A stretch of 64,000 nucleotides of DNA. Source: Sulfuricurvum sp. PD_MW2 (GTDB taxonomy: Bacteria > Campylobacterota > Campylobacteria > Campylobacterales > Sulfurimonadaceae). Below the pieces are notes generated by a model that ran no database searches, had not been told where the DNA came from, and saw only the letters and a program-made list of their open reading frames with translations. Position 1 is the stretch's first letter. Every line of letters begins with the position of its first letter. The DNA is taken from positions 186,001 through 250,000 of the forward strand of contig NZ_NSIU01000001.1 of NCBI RefSeq assembly GCF_002633015.1, given 5' to 3'. This document shows, piece by piece, positions 16,855 through 26,406 of this stretch. Made by a program: the position numbers and the translations under genes.

Positions 16855-18137
16855 GACGACGCTTTCTCTTTCAACTCATTGTCGCTTCTGCGGCATTGGT
16901 GATCCTCTTCTCCTCTTTTTTGTACCTTTTTATCAAACAATCTATTTATGATGAGAAACAAGCTGAATTGATCGGTTATGCCGAAAACATATCATCGTAC
17001 AAATCGCTTCTCTCCGCAACGCAGCAAAACAGTGCCGATACACTGATGGGATTGAATGTTGAATTAATCACCTTGAACCAAAGCGATGAACGGATCGATT
17101 TTTATGAGACGCAGCACAAAGACAAAACAACAACACTTACACTTATTTACCCATTTGATTTTGAACACTCTTCGTATCTCAAAATCAGTCGTGATATTAC
17201 TCCGACCAAACGGCTGTTACGCAAAATTATGAATTCAATCTATTTAATTAATGCCGTCGGTTTTGTCGTCATTATCCTTTATGCTATCGCGTTTTCAAAA
17301 ATGTTGATCGCTCCGATCAGCGCCCTCACCCGCCGTCTGGCAAACATGAACGAACACCTGATCCGTCCGATAAAAGTTGAGCAGCTTCCCGATGAATTCG
17401 AGCCTCTTGGCGAAACGCTTAACCGTCTTATGGGGCGGATTCAAAACTTTGTCAAATACCAAAAAGAGCTCTTTATCGGTGCGGCGCATGAGCTCAAAAC
17501 TCCTCTCGCCGTCATCAAACTCAAAAATCAGGTCACGTTAATCAAAAAACGGACTCCGGAAGAGTATATTGAGGCCATTAAAATTACTAATCAAAGCGTC
17601 GATGAGATGAACAAAATCGTCGCAGATATCCTCAATATCGGGCGCCAAGAGGGGGCACAACTAGAGATCCCCGTTCAGGTTGATATCATCCAAATTCTCC
17701 AAAAATGGGAAGGGGATTTCAAACTTCTTGCCCATAGCGAAAACAAAAAACTGATCACCTGCTTTGAACCCGATGCGTTCAGTGCCATCTTACAAGTAAC
17801 CCTTTTAAATCAAATTTTGCAAAACTTTTTGCAAAATGCACTCAAATTTACCCCGGAAGGGAAAACGATCGTTTTCCAAAGCTATCTCAATGAGATTGGA
17901 ATCGTTATCGAAGTAATCGATGAGGGGTGCGGTATTGATGAGAGTGTCGATCTGTTTGCGCCGTTTAAACGCCAAGGAAACAAGTCGGGTGTAGGGTTAG
18001 GGCTCTTTTTAGCGAAAAGTGCTTCAGAAGCGATAGGAGCGACGATCACGCTTACCAACCGTGATGATGGAATTGACGGAACCGTTGCACGGCTTGTCCT
18101 CCCATCAAAGCTCTGCTGTATTCTTCCGCAGCGATAA
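16833..18137 (+). CDS. Sensor histidine kinase, probable former partner of the HsrA/CosR-like regulator
   Basis: 434-residue kinase: basic N-terminus, transmembrane helix about 12-34, periplasmic domain of about 100 residues, second helix about 137-157, HAMP-like linker, H-box 'GAAHELKTPLAVIK' (His219), N-box 'NFLQNALKFT', G1 'DEGCGI' and G2 'GVGLGLFLAK'. The start is TTG with AGGAG 8 bp upstream; no in-frame ATG exists nearby. The first eight codons lie within the 24-bp duplication of the regulator's 3' end, which ties this kinase to that regulator. Confidence 0.92.
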   Translation: MFSKRSIRRRFLFQLIVASAALVILFSSFLYLFIKQSIYDEKQAELIGYAENISSYKSLLSATQQNSADTLMGLNVELITLNQSDERIDFYETQHKDKTTTLTLIYPFDFEHSSYLKISRDITPTKRLLRKIMNSIYLINAVGFVVIILYAIAFSKMLIAPISALTRRLANMNEHLIRPIKVEQLPDEFEPLGETLNRLMGRIQNFVKYQKELFIGAAHELKTPLAVIKLKNQVTLIKKRTPEEYIEAIKITNQSVDEMNKIVADILNIGRQEGAQLEIPVQVDIIQILQKWEGDFKLLAHSENKKLITCFEPDAFSAILQVTLLNQILQNFLQNALKFTPEGKTIVFQSYLNEIGIVIEVIDEGCGIDESVDLFAPFKRQGNKSGVGLGLFLAKSASEAIGATITLTNRDDGIDGTVARLVLPSKLCCILPQR

Positions 18138-18214
18138 GATAAAGCCGTTTAAAACTCCTCAAAGGTTCCTTTCGCTATAAATCGCGCACTAACGAAACAA
18201 TTAGAGGTTAAACC

Positions 18215-18469
18215 ATGCCATTACTTATAGTCGATGAATGTATAGCGTGTGACGCATGCCGTGAAGAGTGCCCGATGGATGCTATTGAAGAGGGTGATCC
18301 GATTTATATCATCGATCCGGACCGTTGTACCGAATGTGTAGGAACCTATGATGAGCCTGCATGTATCGCAGTTTGCCCGGTTGATTGTATCGAACCGGAC
18401 AAAGATAATGTCGAAACCATGCAAGAACTTCTCTACAAACATAAACAACTTATGGAGGAAGAGGAGTAA
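18215..18469 (+). CDS. 2[4Fe-4S] ferredoxin (YfhL-like)
   Basis: 84-residue soluble ferredoxin. The first cluster motif is CIACDACREEC-P (C-x2-C-x2-C-x3-C). The second has the long insertion typical of the YfhL/alternative ferredoxin group (C-x2-C-x8-C-x3-C; 'CTECVGTYDEPACIAVC'). An acidic C-terminal helix follows. It is separated by 2 bp from the Ppx/GppA gene. Electron partner not evident from context. Confidence 0.93.
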   Translation: MPLLIVDECIACDACREECPMDAIEEGDPIYIIDPDRCTECVGTYDEPACIAVCPVDCIEPDKDNVETMQELLYKHKQLMEEEE

Positions 18470-18471
18470 GA

Positions 18472-19944
18472 ATGGCTTCATGTACCGCTGTTATCGACAT
18501 CGGAAGCAATTCCATGCGAATGGCGGTCTTTCAAAAAACCAGCCGTTTTGCTTTTCATATTCTTCACGAGGCCAAAAGTTCTGTTCGCCTGAGTGAACAT
18601 GCCTATAAAAACGGCGGTCATCTTCAACACGAACCGATGGAACGTACAGCGCGTGCTATCGGAGAATTTCTCTCAATAGCACGTTCTTTCGGCGCTCGCA
18701 AAATCCTTTGTGTCGCGACATCCGCATTGCGTGACGCCCCGAATGCTTCGACATTTATTTCCCGTATTCAACGTGAACACAACCTCTCAATCAAAATAAT
18801 CAGCGGAGAAAAAGAGGCCTATCTCGGAGGGATGGCATGTGCCAATCTTCTTCCGGATATTCCCGATGCAATCAGTGTTGACGTCGGAGGGGGATCGAGC
18901 GAGTTTACTCAGATACGCAACGGAAAAGTTGAACAGCTTTTTTCTCTGAATATCGGAACCGTACGGATTAAAGAACTTTTTTTCGATACGAACAATATAG
19001 AAGGCGCCATAGCCTATATCGATCAAGCACTGAAAACTCTCCCTCCGTTTCAAGCCACAACCCTCATCGGTATCGGGGGAACGTTTCGGGCCCTGACCCG
19101 TGCCTTGATGAAAAAAGAGGAATATCCACTCAAAAAACTGCATGCGTATACCACAAAAAACGATACGCTTTTACGCTTTATCGATCAAATACAAGAAGCG
19201 ACTCCAAAAAAGCTCCGCTCCCTTTTTATTAAACCGGATCGTTTTGATACGATTAAACCCGGTGCACTCATATTAGAGCGAATTATCCGCTATACTCAAG
19301 CAAAAACCTTGATGTGCAGCGGTGTAGGTGTTCGTGAAGGGGTGTTTTTATCTGATCTGCTCCGTAATGCGGGAGATCGTTTCCCTGCCAATTATAATCC
19401 GAGTGTTCGTTATCTCTTGGATACCTATGCGCAATACAGCAATCATCCGCTGGAATGTTCCCATTTGTGCAAACGGATGTTTGATCTGCTACACGATCAT
19501 CTCGAAATCAATCCCAAATACAAACATGAGCTTGTCATTGCTGCCAAGCTGATCGGTATCGGTATTGGGGTCAGATATTATGCCTATCAGCGGCACAGCC
19601 ACTATTTAGCCATGAGTGCATTAGATTATGCTCTAAGCCATTCTCAGATCGTTCTAATCTCTCATCTATTGCTTTTCAAAAAAGGGACAAACGCTTCGGA
19701 GCTTATCCAAAAAAATTCGTACGAGCCATTGCTCCCCGATCATACCACCCTTAATACTCTTAGCAGTATTTTATGGCTCTCTCATATCCTTTTGGCAGGG
19801 CGGGTTAAAGCGTCTGAAATTACATTAGAAATCGATTCAGACACGCATGCATTGGTTATCGGAGGTTCCTCTCTTTATTTAGCGCACGAACAGCTTAAAA
19901 ATATTGTTTTACCGAAACATCTCACCCTCGTTTTCAAGGATTAA
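18472..19944 (+). CDS. Ppx/GppA family exopolyphosphatase / pppGpp phosphohydrolase
   Basis: 490-residue member of the ASKHA-fold Ppx/GppA family. N-terminal phosphate-binding motif 'VIDIGSNSMRMAVF' (about 6-19), second motif 'SVDVGGGSSEFTQI', and 'IGIGGTFRAL'. The C-terminal part is the HD-like helical extension of the longer Ppx forms. It either removes terminal phosphates from polyphosphate or acts on (p)ppGpp; sequence alone does not decide. It is in tandem with the ferredoxin (2 bp) and the DUF808 gene (3 bp). Confidence 0.92.
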   Translation: MASCTAVIDIGSNSMRMAVFQKTSRFAFHILHEAKSSVRLSEHAYKNGGHLQHEPMERTARAIGEFLSIARSFGARKILCVATSALRDAPNASTFISRIQREHNLSIKIISGEKEAYLGGMACANLLPDIPDAISVDVGGGSSEFTQIRNGKVEQLFSLNIGTVRIKELFFDTNNIEGAIAYIDQALKTLPPFQATTLIGIGGTFRALTRALMKKEEYPLKKLHAYTTKNDTLLRFIDQIQEATPKKLRSLFIKPDRFDTIKPGALILERIIRYTQAKTLMCSGVGVREGVFLSDLLRNAGDRFPANYNPSVRYLLDTYAQYSNHPLECSHLCKRMFDLLHDHLEINPKYKHELVIAAKLIGIGIGVRYYAYQRHSHYLAMSALDYALSHSQIVLISHLLLFKKGTNASELIQKNSYEPLLPDHTTLNTLSSILWLSHILLAGRVKASEITLEIDSDTHALVIGGSSLYLAHEQLKNIVLPKHLTLVFKD

Positions 19945-19947
19945 CAA

Positions 19948-20889
19948 ATGGCAGGAAGCAGTCTTCTTATACTTATCGATGATATAACGCTTCTCCTAGA
20001 TGACGTTGCCGCCATGAGCAAAGTAGCCGCCAAAAAAACGGCAGGCGTTTTAGGGGATGATCTGGCTCTCAATTCTCAACAAGTGATGGGAATTCGGGCG
20101 GAAAGAGAACTTCCGGTTGTGTGGGGTGTAGCCAAAGGCTCACTGAAAAACAAAGTCATCCTTGTTCCTGCCGCATTAGGGCTTAGCGCTTTTGCTCCGT
20201 GGTCGATTACACCAATCTTAATGCTAGGCGGTGCCTATCTGTGTTATGAGGGGTTTGAAAAAATTGCGCACCCTTTTTTGCACCATGAAGATAATGAAGA
20301 TCAGAAATTAATCGAGGCATTTCATAACCCTGATATGGATCTTGAAGCCTTTGAAAAAGAGAAAATCAAAGGGGCGATTCGTACCGATTTTATCCTCTCA
20401 GCGGAGATCATTGTTATTGCGCTAGGTACGGTTGCCGATAAAGATATTATGACCCAAACCCTCGTCGTTTCGAGTGTTGCGATTGCGATCACCGTAGGAG
20501 TTTACGGCCTCGTTGCCGCCATTGTAAAAATGGATGATGCGGGATTGTATCTTTATCAAAACGCTCCCGAAGGGAAAAAAGGCTCATTCCAAAGAGCTTT
20601 GGGAGAGGGATTACTTAATTTCGCTCCAAAACTTATGAAATTTCTAACTATTATCGGGACAGCTGCAATGTTTCTGGTCGGAGGGAGTATCCTTTTACAC
20701 GGTATTTCGGATGCCCATCATATGATTGAAACTGTTATCGATGCTGTAAAAAACATCCCTGTTGCAGGAAATGCTTTGGGAGCAGTTATTCCTCTTTTCA
20801 TTGACGCATTAAGTGGAATCATTGCCGGTGGAATCGTTATGGGAATAATCAGCGTAATTGGGAAAATTAGGAAAGTATTTTCAAAATAG
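19948..20889 (+). CDS. DUF808/YedI family inner-membrane protein
   Basis: 313 residues with the distinctive N-terminus of this family (MAGSSLLILIDDITLLLDDV, then 'KKTAGVLGDDLALN' and 'RELPVVWGVAKGS') and several membrane helices, including 'SGIIAGGIVMGIISVIGKI' near the C-terminus. Function is not established for the family. It is the last gene of the ferredoxin-Ppx/GppA-DUF808 string. Confidence 0.88.
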   Translation: MAGSSLLILIDDITLLLDDVAAMSKVAAKKTAGVLGDDLALNSQQVMGIRAERELPVVWGVAKGSLKNKVILVPAALGLSAFAPWSITPILMLGGAYLCYEGFEKIAHPFLHHEDNEDQKLIEAFHNPDMDLEAFEKEKIKGAIRTDFILSAEIIVIALGTVADKDIMTQTLVVSSVAIAITVGVYGLVAAIVKMDDAGLYLYQNAPEGKKGSFQRALGEGLLNFAPKLMKFLTIIGTAAMFLVGGSILLHGISDAHHMIETVIDAVKNIPVAGNALGAVIPLFIDALSGIIAGGIVMGIISVIGKIRKVFSK

Positions 20890-20911
20890 ACTCTGCTTTC
20901 TTAGATTCCGT

Positions 20912-20927
20912 TCACCCCAAGGGGTGA
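20912..20927. terminator. Short inverted repeat between convergent genes
   Basis: TCACCCC-AA-GGGGTGA lies between the convergent DUF808 gene and bamA. The perfect arms with a 2-nt centre would open to a loop of about 6 nt in RNA. There is no T-run on either side, so this is a weak terminator candidate. Confidence 0.35.
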
Positions 20928-20939
20928 GTAGTTGGTAAC

Positions 20940-23180
20940 CTAGAATCTCTGACCAATCGTAAATTCAAAGTGGGCAACATCATCTCCAGGTTTGCTTCCG
21001 ATAGGGTTTGCAAAGACAAGCTGCAGGGGACCGACTGGGCTGAACCATTCTAATGCAACCCCATAACCGCCTCGTTTAATCTCATTCAGGCTGCTTTCTC
21101 CAATCATACCGTAATCCACGAACATCGTCGCACGCATTTTTGCTTCCGGAACCAATGGGGCACTAAACTCGATACTATTTGAAAAAGTTTCCGTACCACC
21201 GGTTTTAAATGGTTTGCCGGAAGTATCAAACGTTCCATCTGTCGGGGAAAGGGAATACGATTGATATCCGCGAACCGAACCGATCCCACCCATATAGAAT
21301 TTTTCACCTAATGGGAGAAGGCCACTTTCATGAGCATAGTTAAATCGCGCTTTATAACGGAGAATCAAATCAAAATCGGTCCATTTTTGAAGACCCTGAT
21401 AGGCACCGAATGTCGTACGGCTTTTCCAAAAATCGGCATCTCCGCCGACTCCTGCCATTTCAATGCTTTGAGAAGCGGTGATCCCTTCACGCGGCACATA
21501 GTAATCGTCCGTATTATCATACGTCGCAGATACTACCACCGAACTTTTTGCATAACTTTCGAAATAGCGCGGGTCCCGAACCGTCGTATTCAAATCAATG
21601 TCGGTATAGGTGTTTTGGGAATAATTGTACCCTACATATCCGCTGACGTATCGGTTGAAACGATGACCTGTTCCGACACTTAATCCTTTGGAAGACGTGG
21701 TATAACTCGTATATTTTGTCGAGCTGTTAAATGCCGAAAAGTTCCCGCTGAAATCACTGTCATTGAGGCGAGGATTGGAAATATTAAAAGAATAGTTTCG
21801 GGTACGTTGAGATTTTTCAAGCTGCAACCCAACATTGATTCCCGAACCGAAAATATTTCTATCACTGATCGCAACACTGAGCAAAATACCACCGAAGCTT
21901 CCGTATCCACCACCAAGCTGGATATTTCCCGTCGGTGCTTCTTTCGCCTGTACGATCAGATCCATCGTCTCATCATCAATCCGTTTCTCTTCAATTGTGT
22001 TACTCTCAAAATATCCGGTTCGTCCCAAAGCGTTACGTGAGTCTTTGAGATTGCTCAAACTGTACAAATCTCCTGGAGCCAGGAACAACTCACGTCGGAC
22101 AACACGGTCCAAAGTACGGCTGTTTCCTGAGACGATTACGTTTCGGATATGAACTTTTTTACCCGGATTGATGCGATAGACAACATCAACGCTTTTTCCA
22201 TCTTTGTCTTTTTTAAGATCGGGCTGTACCTGTACGTAGGCGTACCCCAAATCGGCGATTTTGGTTTTGATTCGATCCGCATCTTCGCGGAATGTTTTTA
22301 TATTGAACGGTTTGTTTTTCTCCAACGCAATAACGTCCAATAGCGCTTGGTCTTCGATCACTTTTGTATCTTGAAAGACCAAAATATCGCTAACGCGGTA
22401 TACGTCTCCTTCAAAAATGTTATAACTCATTTGCGCTTCATAATGATCAAAATCAACCCTTACAAACGGTTCATCGATCTTAGCGTCCAAAAATCCGCGC
22501 TGCATATAAAAATCACGGATACGGAGCGGATCGTATTGCAACTCGGCAACCTTCATTTTGCCATCGTTTCGTCCCCACATCCATCCCATGAATTGATGTT
22601 CTTTGTTGGCGATCATACTGTCAAAATCATCCGGATCTTGCGTCAAAACTCCCGCATAGGTGAGTTTTTTGATAATAATCTCTTCTCCCTCATTGACAAC
22701 AAAAGTTACCTGCATGCTTCCGTTATCAAGTTTCTCGCTGTTGACCTCAACAACCGAATCGATTTTGCCGTCCTGACTCAACGCATCGACAATCCGTTTT
22801 TTGGCATTTTCGAGTCTTTTTTCATCAAAAAGAGACCCTTTTTCGATTTGCAACAGTGTTTTTTTGGCCTCTTCGTCGTTCTCTTTATACCCTTTGAGCT
22901 CGATTTTCGAAATAACCGGTTTCTCTTTGAAATGGAATGTTACTTTTCCCTCATTCTCATCTGCCCAAACGTCTTGAAAATACCCCTGATCGAAAAAATT
23001 TTTAACGGTTTTGTCTACCGCAACAGGGTCTAAAGGTTCGCCGATTTTCACTTCATTCAGCCGTTTCGCAACCGTTTCAGAGATATGAACCATGCCTTCG
23101 TATTGAATCGATTGTACGTTTTGTGTCGATGCGTGTACTAAAACACTCGCAACGATCAAAGAGAGGGGTATTGTTTTCAA
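20940..23180 (-). CDS. bamA: BamA outer-membrane protein assembly factor
   Basis: Omp85-family protein that folds beta-barrel proteins into the outer membrane. 746 residues: Sec signal peptide (about 1-18), POTRA repeats over about 20-400 (e.g. 'VSGNSRTLDRVVRRELFLAPGDLYS'), and a C-terminal barrel with the conserved 'GIGSVRGYQSY' loop motif, ending '...IGQRF'. The start is TTG with GGAAG upstream; no in-frame ATG is available. It is divergent from tyrA, separated by 115 bp. Confidence 0.96.
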   Translation of the reverse strand: MKTIPLSLIVASVLVHASTQNVQSIQYEGMVHISETVAKRLNEVKIGEPLDPVAVDKTVKNFFDQGYFQDVWADENEGKVTFHFKEKPVISKIELKGYKENDEEAKKTLLQIEKGSLFDEKRLENAKKRIVDALSQDGKIDSVVEVNSEKLDNGSMQVTFVVNEGEEIIIKKLTYAGVLTQDPDDFDSMIANKEHQFMGWMWGRNDGKMKVAELQYDPLRIRDFYMQRGFLDAKIDEPFVRVDFDHYEAQMSYNIFEGDVYRVSDILVFQDTKVIEDQALLDVIALEKNKPFNIKTFREDADRIKTKIADLGYAYVQVQPDLKKDKDGKSVDVVYRINPGKKVHIRNVIVSGNSRTLDRVVRRELFLAPGDLYSLSNLKDSRNALGRTGYFESNTIEEKRIDDETMDLIVQAKEAPTGNIQLGGGYGSFGGILLSVAISDRNIFGSGINVGLQLEKSQRTRNYSFNISNPRLNDSDFSGNFSAFNSSTKYTSYTTSSKGLSVGTGHRFNRYVSGYVGYNYSQNTYTDIDLNTTVRDPRYFESYAKSSVVVSATYDNTDDYYVPREGITASQSIEMAGVGGDADFWKSRTTFGAYQGLQKWTDFDLILRYKARFNYAHESGLLPLGEKFYMGGIGSVRGYQSYSLSPTDGTFDTSGKPFKTGGTETFSNSIEFSAPLVPEAKMRATMFVDYGMIGESSLNEIKRGGYGVALEWFSPVGPLQLVFANPIGSKPGDDVAHFEFTIGQRF

Positions 23181-23295
23181 GCCAAAACTTCCATTGCATT
23201 AAAATAGTCTCCTATTCTATCACTCTCTCGATTAATAGGAGCGTAAATTAAACTTAAAAGGGCTAAAATAGCACCATTATACACAAAGGGGAGTT

Positions 23296-24132
23296 ATGAA
23301 AATCGGTATCGTAGGGTTAGGTTTAATGGGAGGATCTATGGCATTGGCCTTGAAGCACCTCTCGTTTGTCTCCTCGATTACCGGTTGTGATCATAATCCG
23401 GCCCACCAAGAAGTTGCATTGCAACGTGGATTAGTCGAATCGTTTGTAAGTTTTGAAGAACTCAAAGCCCAATGCGACGTTATCTTTTTGGCGATCCCCG
23501 TTGATGGCGTCATCGCTTTTTTACAACAATCAACCGATTTAGCCGGAAGTGATAAAACCCTCATCGATTTAGGAAGTACCAAAGCACTGATTGTCAATGC
23601 GATCCCTGCCGTGATCCGTTCCAACGTCGTTGCCGCCCACCCGATGACAGGGACAGAGCAGTTCGGTCCGAGTGCGGCACTGGAAGGACTTTATGCCGAA
23701 AAAGTAGTCGTATTGTGTGATTTGGAACATAGTGGTGATACGCAGCGGGATATTGCCCTTCGCATTTTCCAGGCAATCGGGATGCAAATCCGACGGATGG
23801 GAGCAGAACAACATGACCGTCATGCCGCTTTTATCAGCCACATGCCCCACGTCATCTCCTACGCGCTTGCCAATACCGTACTTGCCCAAGAAGAAAAAGA
23901 GAACATCCTAACCCTCGCAGCAGGGGGATTTCGTTCCATGAGCCGTCTGGCAAAAAGCTCTCCGGCAATGTGGGAGGATATTTTCCGCCAAAACCGTGAA
24001 AATGTTCTCGAAGCGGTTGAACTGTTTGAAATTGAACTGCAGTCGCTTAAAAGTGCTTTGAAAAGCGAAGACTATGCCGAATTGCGCCGTGAAATGAAAG
24101 GGGCAAACAAGCTCTACGATATCTTCAAATAA
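23296..24132 (+). CDS. tyrA: Prephenate dehydrogenase TyrA
   Basis: Oxidatively decarboxylates prephenate on the way to tyrosine. 278 residues beginning with the Rossmann motif 'GIVGLGLMGGSMALAL', followed by 'HPMTGTE' and 'HDRHAAFISHMPHVISYALA', the dimerisation and active-site region of the family. AAGGGGAG precedes the ATG. It ends exactly where the convergent Bat operon ends, with no gap. Confidence 0.95.
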   Translation: MKIGIVGLGLMGGSMALALKHLSFVSSITGCDHNPAHQEVALQRGLVESFVSFEELKAQCDVIFLAIPVDGVIAFLQQSTDLAGSDKTLIDLGSTKALIVNAIPAVIRSNVVAAHPMTGTEQFGPSAALEGLYAEKVVVLCDLEHSGDTQRDIALRIFQAIGMQIRRMGAEQHDRHAAFISHMPHVISYALANTVLAQEEKENILTLAAGGFRSMSRLAKSSPAMWEDIFRQNRENVLEAVELFEIELQSLKSALKSEDYAELRREMKGANKLYDIFK

Positions 24133-25287
24133 TCACCATTCGAAGAGCCGTGTAGTCGGTGCTGTTCTCTTGGATGACAGTAGAGAAGGTATGTCGTACG
24201 CTACACTAGCCTCTTTGGCAGCATGTGATTCGTGATGTTTTTTCTTCGTGTCTCGCTTTTCGATCTGCATCTTGCTCTGTTCTAAATTATGACGCACCCG
24301 CTCCGATAAGAGCGGATCACTCGTATAAACTCTCTCATACCAGTAGCGTGAACGCTCAAAATGACCGCTCATATAGAGTGCATTCGCCCGATTGTAGCGA
24401 ACCTGCGGTGAATCGTGTTCCAGTTGATACCGAGCGTATAAACGTTCACTTTTTTCATATTCACCGCTCTCATACGCCTCTTTCGCTTCACGTAACAGCT
24501 GAAAATCAAACAGTCCCGCTTCACTTTTATGGGGTAAAGATCCCAAGAGGAACATCACCGTAACAACACTGACACTGCGCCGTTTCGACATCGATGATAA
24601 CGCAATCAGGATCAATACCATCGCCGTACCCAGCGGATAAAAAAAGAGGGGTATATGTTCTTGCAGCACCGTTTTCTCTCTCAAGACTAGCAATCGTTGA
24701 TGCACTTTAGCAATATCTGCAGGCGATGCAACAGCAAAATATCCCTGATTCTCTACCGTTTTGGAAGTTATAATGACGATCATATCAGCACTGCTTTGAC
24801 GCAATGGTTCTTCTATCACTGTGAGGTTAGAGGGTTTGGTAGAGACCGAAAGATGGCGAATCAACTCCCCCAAAATCATTCCATCATTGCTGCGTGGAGC
24901 GATGCGATAAAGCCGGTTATCAAATGCCGCGAGTTCAATCTCTTCCCCTACAAGAGTATAAAGTGTCGATAGTGCTAATGAACGGCTTTTTTCAGCATCT
25001 ACTGCTCCACGATCTACAACAAGCACAATATGGAGTTTTTTTCCTTTTATGGGTGTTGAGTTCAAAATTACCGGTTGAGCCATGGCACTAATCAACAATA
25101 TTGCGGCAATAAAAAATAAACCATTGCGCGCTTTGAGTCCCATCGTCGTCTTGGGAGCACGAAGTTTTTCAACGACTGCTTCACTCAGCCATCGATGCTG
25201 AAGCGGTTTTTGAGTGAGCCAAAAATAAAAGAGCGCCAAGGTTGGAGGCAACAACCAAATGAAAAATTCGCTATGGAGAAAACTCAT
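24133..25287 (-). CDS. Degenerate BatB-like protein with TPR region (second Bat pair)
   Basis: 384 residues: two N-terminal membrane helices, a von Willebrand A-like domain (about 85-200), a third helix near 214-232, a fourth stretch near 240-258, then TPR-like repeats (about 265-335: 'AKEAYESGEYEKSERLYARYQ', 'RANALYMSGHFERSRYWYERV'). The architecture matches BatB fused to BatC. The MIDAS Asp-x-Ser-x-Ser is replaced by D92-R-G-A-V, so the domain is unlikely to bind a metal. It overlaps the gene before it by 4 bp and ends the operon. Confidence 0.8.
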   Translation of the reverse strand: MSFLHSEFFIWLLPPTLALFYFWLTQKPLQHRWLSEAVVEKLRAPKTTMGLKARNGLFFIAAILLISAMAQPVILNSTPIKGKKLHIVLVVDRGAVDAEKSRSLALSTLYTLVGEEIELAAFDNRLYRIAPRSNDGMILGELIRHLSVSTKPSNLTVIEEPLRQSSADMIVIITSKTVENQGYFAVASPADIAKVHQRLLVLREKTVLQEHIPLFFYPLGTAMVLILIALSSMSKRRSVSVVTVMFLLGSLPHKSEAGLFDFQLLREAKEAYESGEYEKSERLYARYQLEHDSPQVRYNRANALYMSGHFERSRYWYERVYTSDPLLSERVRHNLEQSKMQIEKRDTKKKHHESHAAKEASVAYDIPSLLSSKRTAPTTRLFEW

Positions 25288-26018
25288 GCCAGACCCTTTT
25301 GGTTACGGCCGTAGAGATAGATGAGCATCGATAAGAATCCTAAAAAGAGAGGATAAATATAAAAATACTCATAATATTTCCGCTCAGCCATCTGCACATA
25401 AGGGGGATGAGAACGATCACTCATCTCCATCCAGTATCGGTTGGGCTCGATGACACTGACTTCTACCCCAACGGGGAGAGAGCGGACAAACTCTGTCGGA
25501 TTGCTAGAGAGGATCATCGCTAATCCTCTCCCCTCAGAGGTCGTAGCAAAAAAACGCTCTATCTCCCGTGTCACTTTCTCTCCCGATTCTCCTTGAGAAA
25601 GGTGTGAAAGTATTTTTTCCAGCGCATCATGATCAGCGCTCATCGGTATCATAACCGGTGAGGGTGTAGGAACATAGATAGCAAAACGATCCGCAGGACG
25701 TCTGCGGATAAACGACTCTATTTCATCGATGATGGTAGTAGTGATTGTCGAGGGATCGATGACCAGGAGAATATCATATCCCGATTTTTCTTCTTTGATT
25801 TCCCGTACCGGCGACATCAACGCGACTACAAAAAAAGAGAGCATCGCCCATTTGGCGATCCAAATCCAAAGCGACGGCTTCGTCTCATCTGTTCCAAAAA
25901 AAGCGGTACGCGGGAAATAGATCGGATTGAGCCGAAGCGGACAAAGGGCTTCGCACGCCAAAAAGAAAAAAAGGATAAAGCTGAGTTTAGGAAACTGGAA
26001 ATAAATCCCCTCAAGCAT
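25284..26018 (-). CDS. Degenerate BatA-like VWA membrane protein (second Bat pair)
   Basis: 244 residues: membrane helices near 10-25 and 52-70, a VWA-like domain about 80-195, and a C-terminal helix near 217-236. This is the BatA layout, but the metal site is D88-P-S-T-I, lacking the last serine, and the later Asp-Gly (TDG) loop is absent ('MILSSNPTEF'). It is 8 bp overlapped by the upstream gene and 4 bp by the downstream BatB-like gene. Probably a structural paralogue of the intact BatA at 30787-31698. Confidence 0.75.
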   Translation of the reverse strand: MLEGIYFQFPKLSFILFFFLACEALCPLRLNPIYFPRTAFFGTDETKPSLWIWIAKWAMLSFFVVALMSPVREIKEEKSGYDILLVIDPSTITTTIIDEIESFIRRRPADRFAIYVPTPSPVMIPMSADHDALEKILSHLSQGESGEKVTREIERFFATTSEGRGLAMILSSNPTEFVRSLPVGVEVSVIEPNRYWMEMSDRSHPPYVQMAERKYYEYFYIYPLFLGFLSMLIYLYGRNQKGLA

Positions 26019-26406
26019 CGATCATCTCTAAATAAAGACGATAATATCCTATCGTCTCCTCATCAATCATCTCTACTCGAGGGGCATATTTATACGGTTC
26101 CAGTCGATCAAAAAGATTCTGATACGCTTTGTATGTACGTTCGTTGTCCGAAGCGAAAACTCGTCCTATCTCGCTGATAGTATACGCAGCATGTTTTGGG
26201 TCCGAAAATGCTACGGCACGAAGTGCATTTAACTTCTCTTTGCGGATCGATATTTTACGTTTTCGCACCTGTTTGATGATGGCAAATATACTTGCCGCAG
26301 CCAGTGCCGTGATGATCAATACGAGTGCACTAAAGTAATATAGCGAATAATCGTGTATCTCGACCAACGGAGCAATATCGTTGAGCGGTATATTCGGGCT
26401 TTTCAT
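26011..26406 (-). CDS. DUF4381-like single-pass membrane protein of the Bat locus
   Basis: 131 residues. A short periplasmic N-terminus with 'LNDIAPLVEIHDYSLYYF', a transmembrane helix near 28-46, then a basic linker and a helical cytoplasmic domain. Position between the DUF58 gene (4-bp overlap) and a BatA-like gene, size and topology match the DUF4381 protein usually found in MoxR-DUF58-Bat operons. Sequence similarity was judged by eye only. Confidence 0.6.
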   Translation of the reverse strand: MKSPNIPLNDIAPLVEIHDYSLYYFSALVLIITALAAASIFAIIKQVRKRKISIRKEKLNALRAVAFSDPKHAAYTISEIGRVFASDNERTYKAYQNLFDRLEPYKYAPRVEMIDEETIGYYRLYLEMIDA

